From contig JAUZQT010000054.1 of assembly GCA_030950825.1 (NCBI GenBank), positions 1-6,629 on the forward strand: a stretch of 6,629 nucleotides of DNA, given 5' to 3'. The translations under genes and the position numbers were made by a program. Under the pieces are notes generated by a model. The model saw only the letters and a program-made list of their open reading frames with translations. It had not been told where the DNA came from and made no database searches. Positions 6,501 to 6,629 of this stretch are shown here, in pieces. This DNA is from Mariprofundaceae bacterium (GTDB lineage Bacteria > Pseudomonadota > Zetaproteobacteria > Mariprofundales > Mariprofundaceae). The number at the start of each line of letters is the position of its first letter. Position 1 is the first letter of the stretch.

Positions 6501-6629
6501 GCCTTTCTATTATCATATTTATGTAGCTTGTCACGCATTTGCTCAACTGTATCCCTGAACTCATCCTCTTGCAGCATGCGCTTGCGTATGCGACGAACTC
6601 TGTTGCTTATCGTTGCGAGGTCTCGATGG
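6497..6629 (-). CDS. 3' end of an unrecognised gene entering from the right edge
   Basis: A minus-strand frame is open from the right edge to TGA at 6497-6499 and gives 43 residues. It begins HRDLATISNRVRRIRKR and ends MRDKLHKYDNRKA. The tail is strongly charged, rich in Arg, Lys, Glu and Asp, and looks helical with some coiled-coil character. I recognise no family. A stop-free run of this length arises by chance fairly often. The case rests on its composition, on sharing a strand with all other genes, and on a promoter-like element for the next gene lying at its stop codon. Confidence 0.5.
   Translation of the reverse strand, partial: HRDLATISNRVRRIRKRMLQEDEFRDTVEQMRDKLHKYDNRKA

Noticed and set aside
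6577..6629. Plus-strand frame starting MRLRMRRTLLLIVARSRW and running off the right edge
   Set aside because: It is short, has no convincing ribosome site, and is antisense to the charged minus-strand frame that matches the strand of all other genes.

Overview
The window looks like a chromosomal stretch from a Gram-negative bacterium, most likely a proteobacterium. It encodes a complete inner membrane/periplasm/outer membrane (RND) pump, the signal peptides are Gram-negative in type, and base composition is moderate (mid-40s % GC by eye). I cannot name a genus. Every gene I can support lies on the minus strand, so transcription runs from right to left.

Right part (about 5880-6629). The 3' end of an unrecognised gene enters from the right edge. 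It is followed by a probable sigma70-type promoter, two abutting palindromes in the leader, and a gene for a small nitrobindin/THAP4-type heme-binding beta-barrel protein. The stop codon of that gene lies in a short run of three imperfect 10-bp tandem repeats.

Centre and left (1-5748). This is a compact four-gene operon: an ArsR-family repressor, then a TolC-family outer-membrane channel, a lipoprotein periplasmic adaptor (HlyD/AcrA type), and a large RND inner-membrane pump that runs off the left edge. Junctions are very tight: a 4-bp gap between repressor and channel after correcting the channel start to a GTG, then two ATGA stop/start overlaps. The RND frame is open without a stop from 3022 to the left edge, about 1007 codons. 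It keeps the paired aspartates of TM4, and an arginine sits where AcrB has its essential TM10 lysine.

The main point of interest is the repressor. It resembles the BigR/SqrR/YgaV/HlyU branch of ArsR proteins, which sense sulfide-derived persulfides through two cysteines. Its Cys33 and Cys99 are 66 residues apart, the same spacing as the sensing pair of BigR and SqrR, and lie in matching local sequence. An AT-rich inverted repeat (TATTAG-N6-CTAATA) lies just upstream of its start and is a good operator candidate. The inferred model is a drug-type tripartite efflux pump induced by reactive sulfur species through an autoregulated repressor, next to a heme protein of a family tied to NO and peroxynitrite chemistry. 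The gene families are firm; the inducer, the exported substrate and any link to the heme protein are inference.
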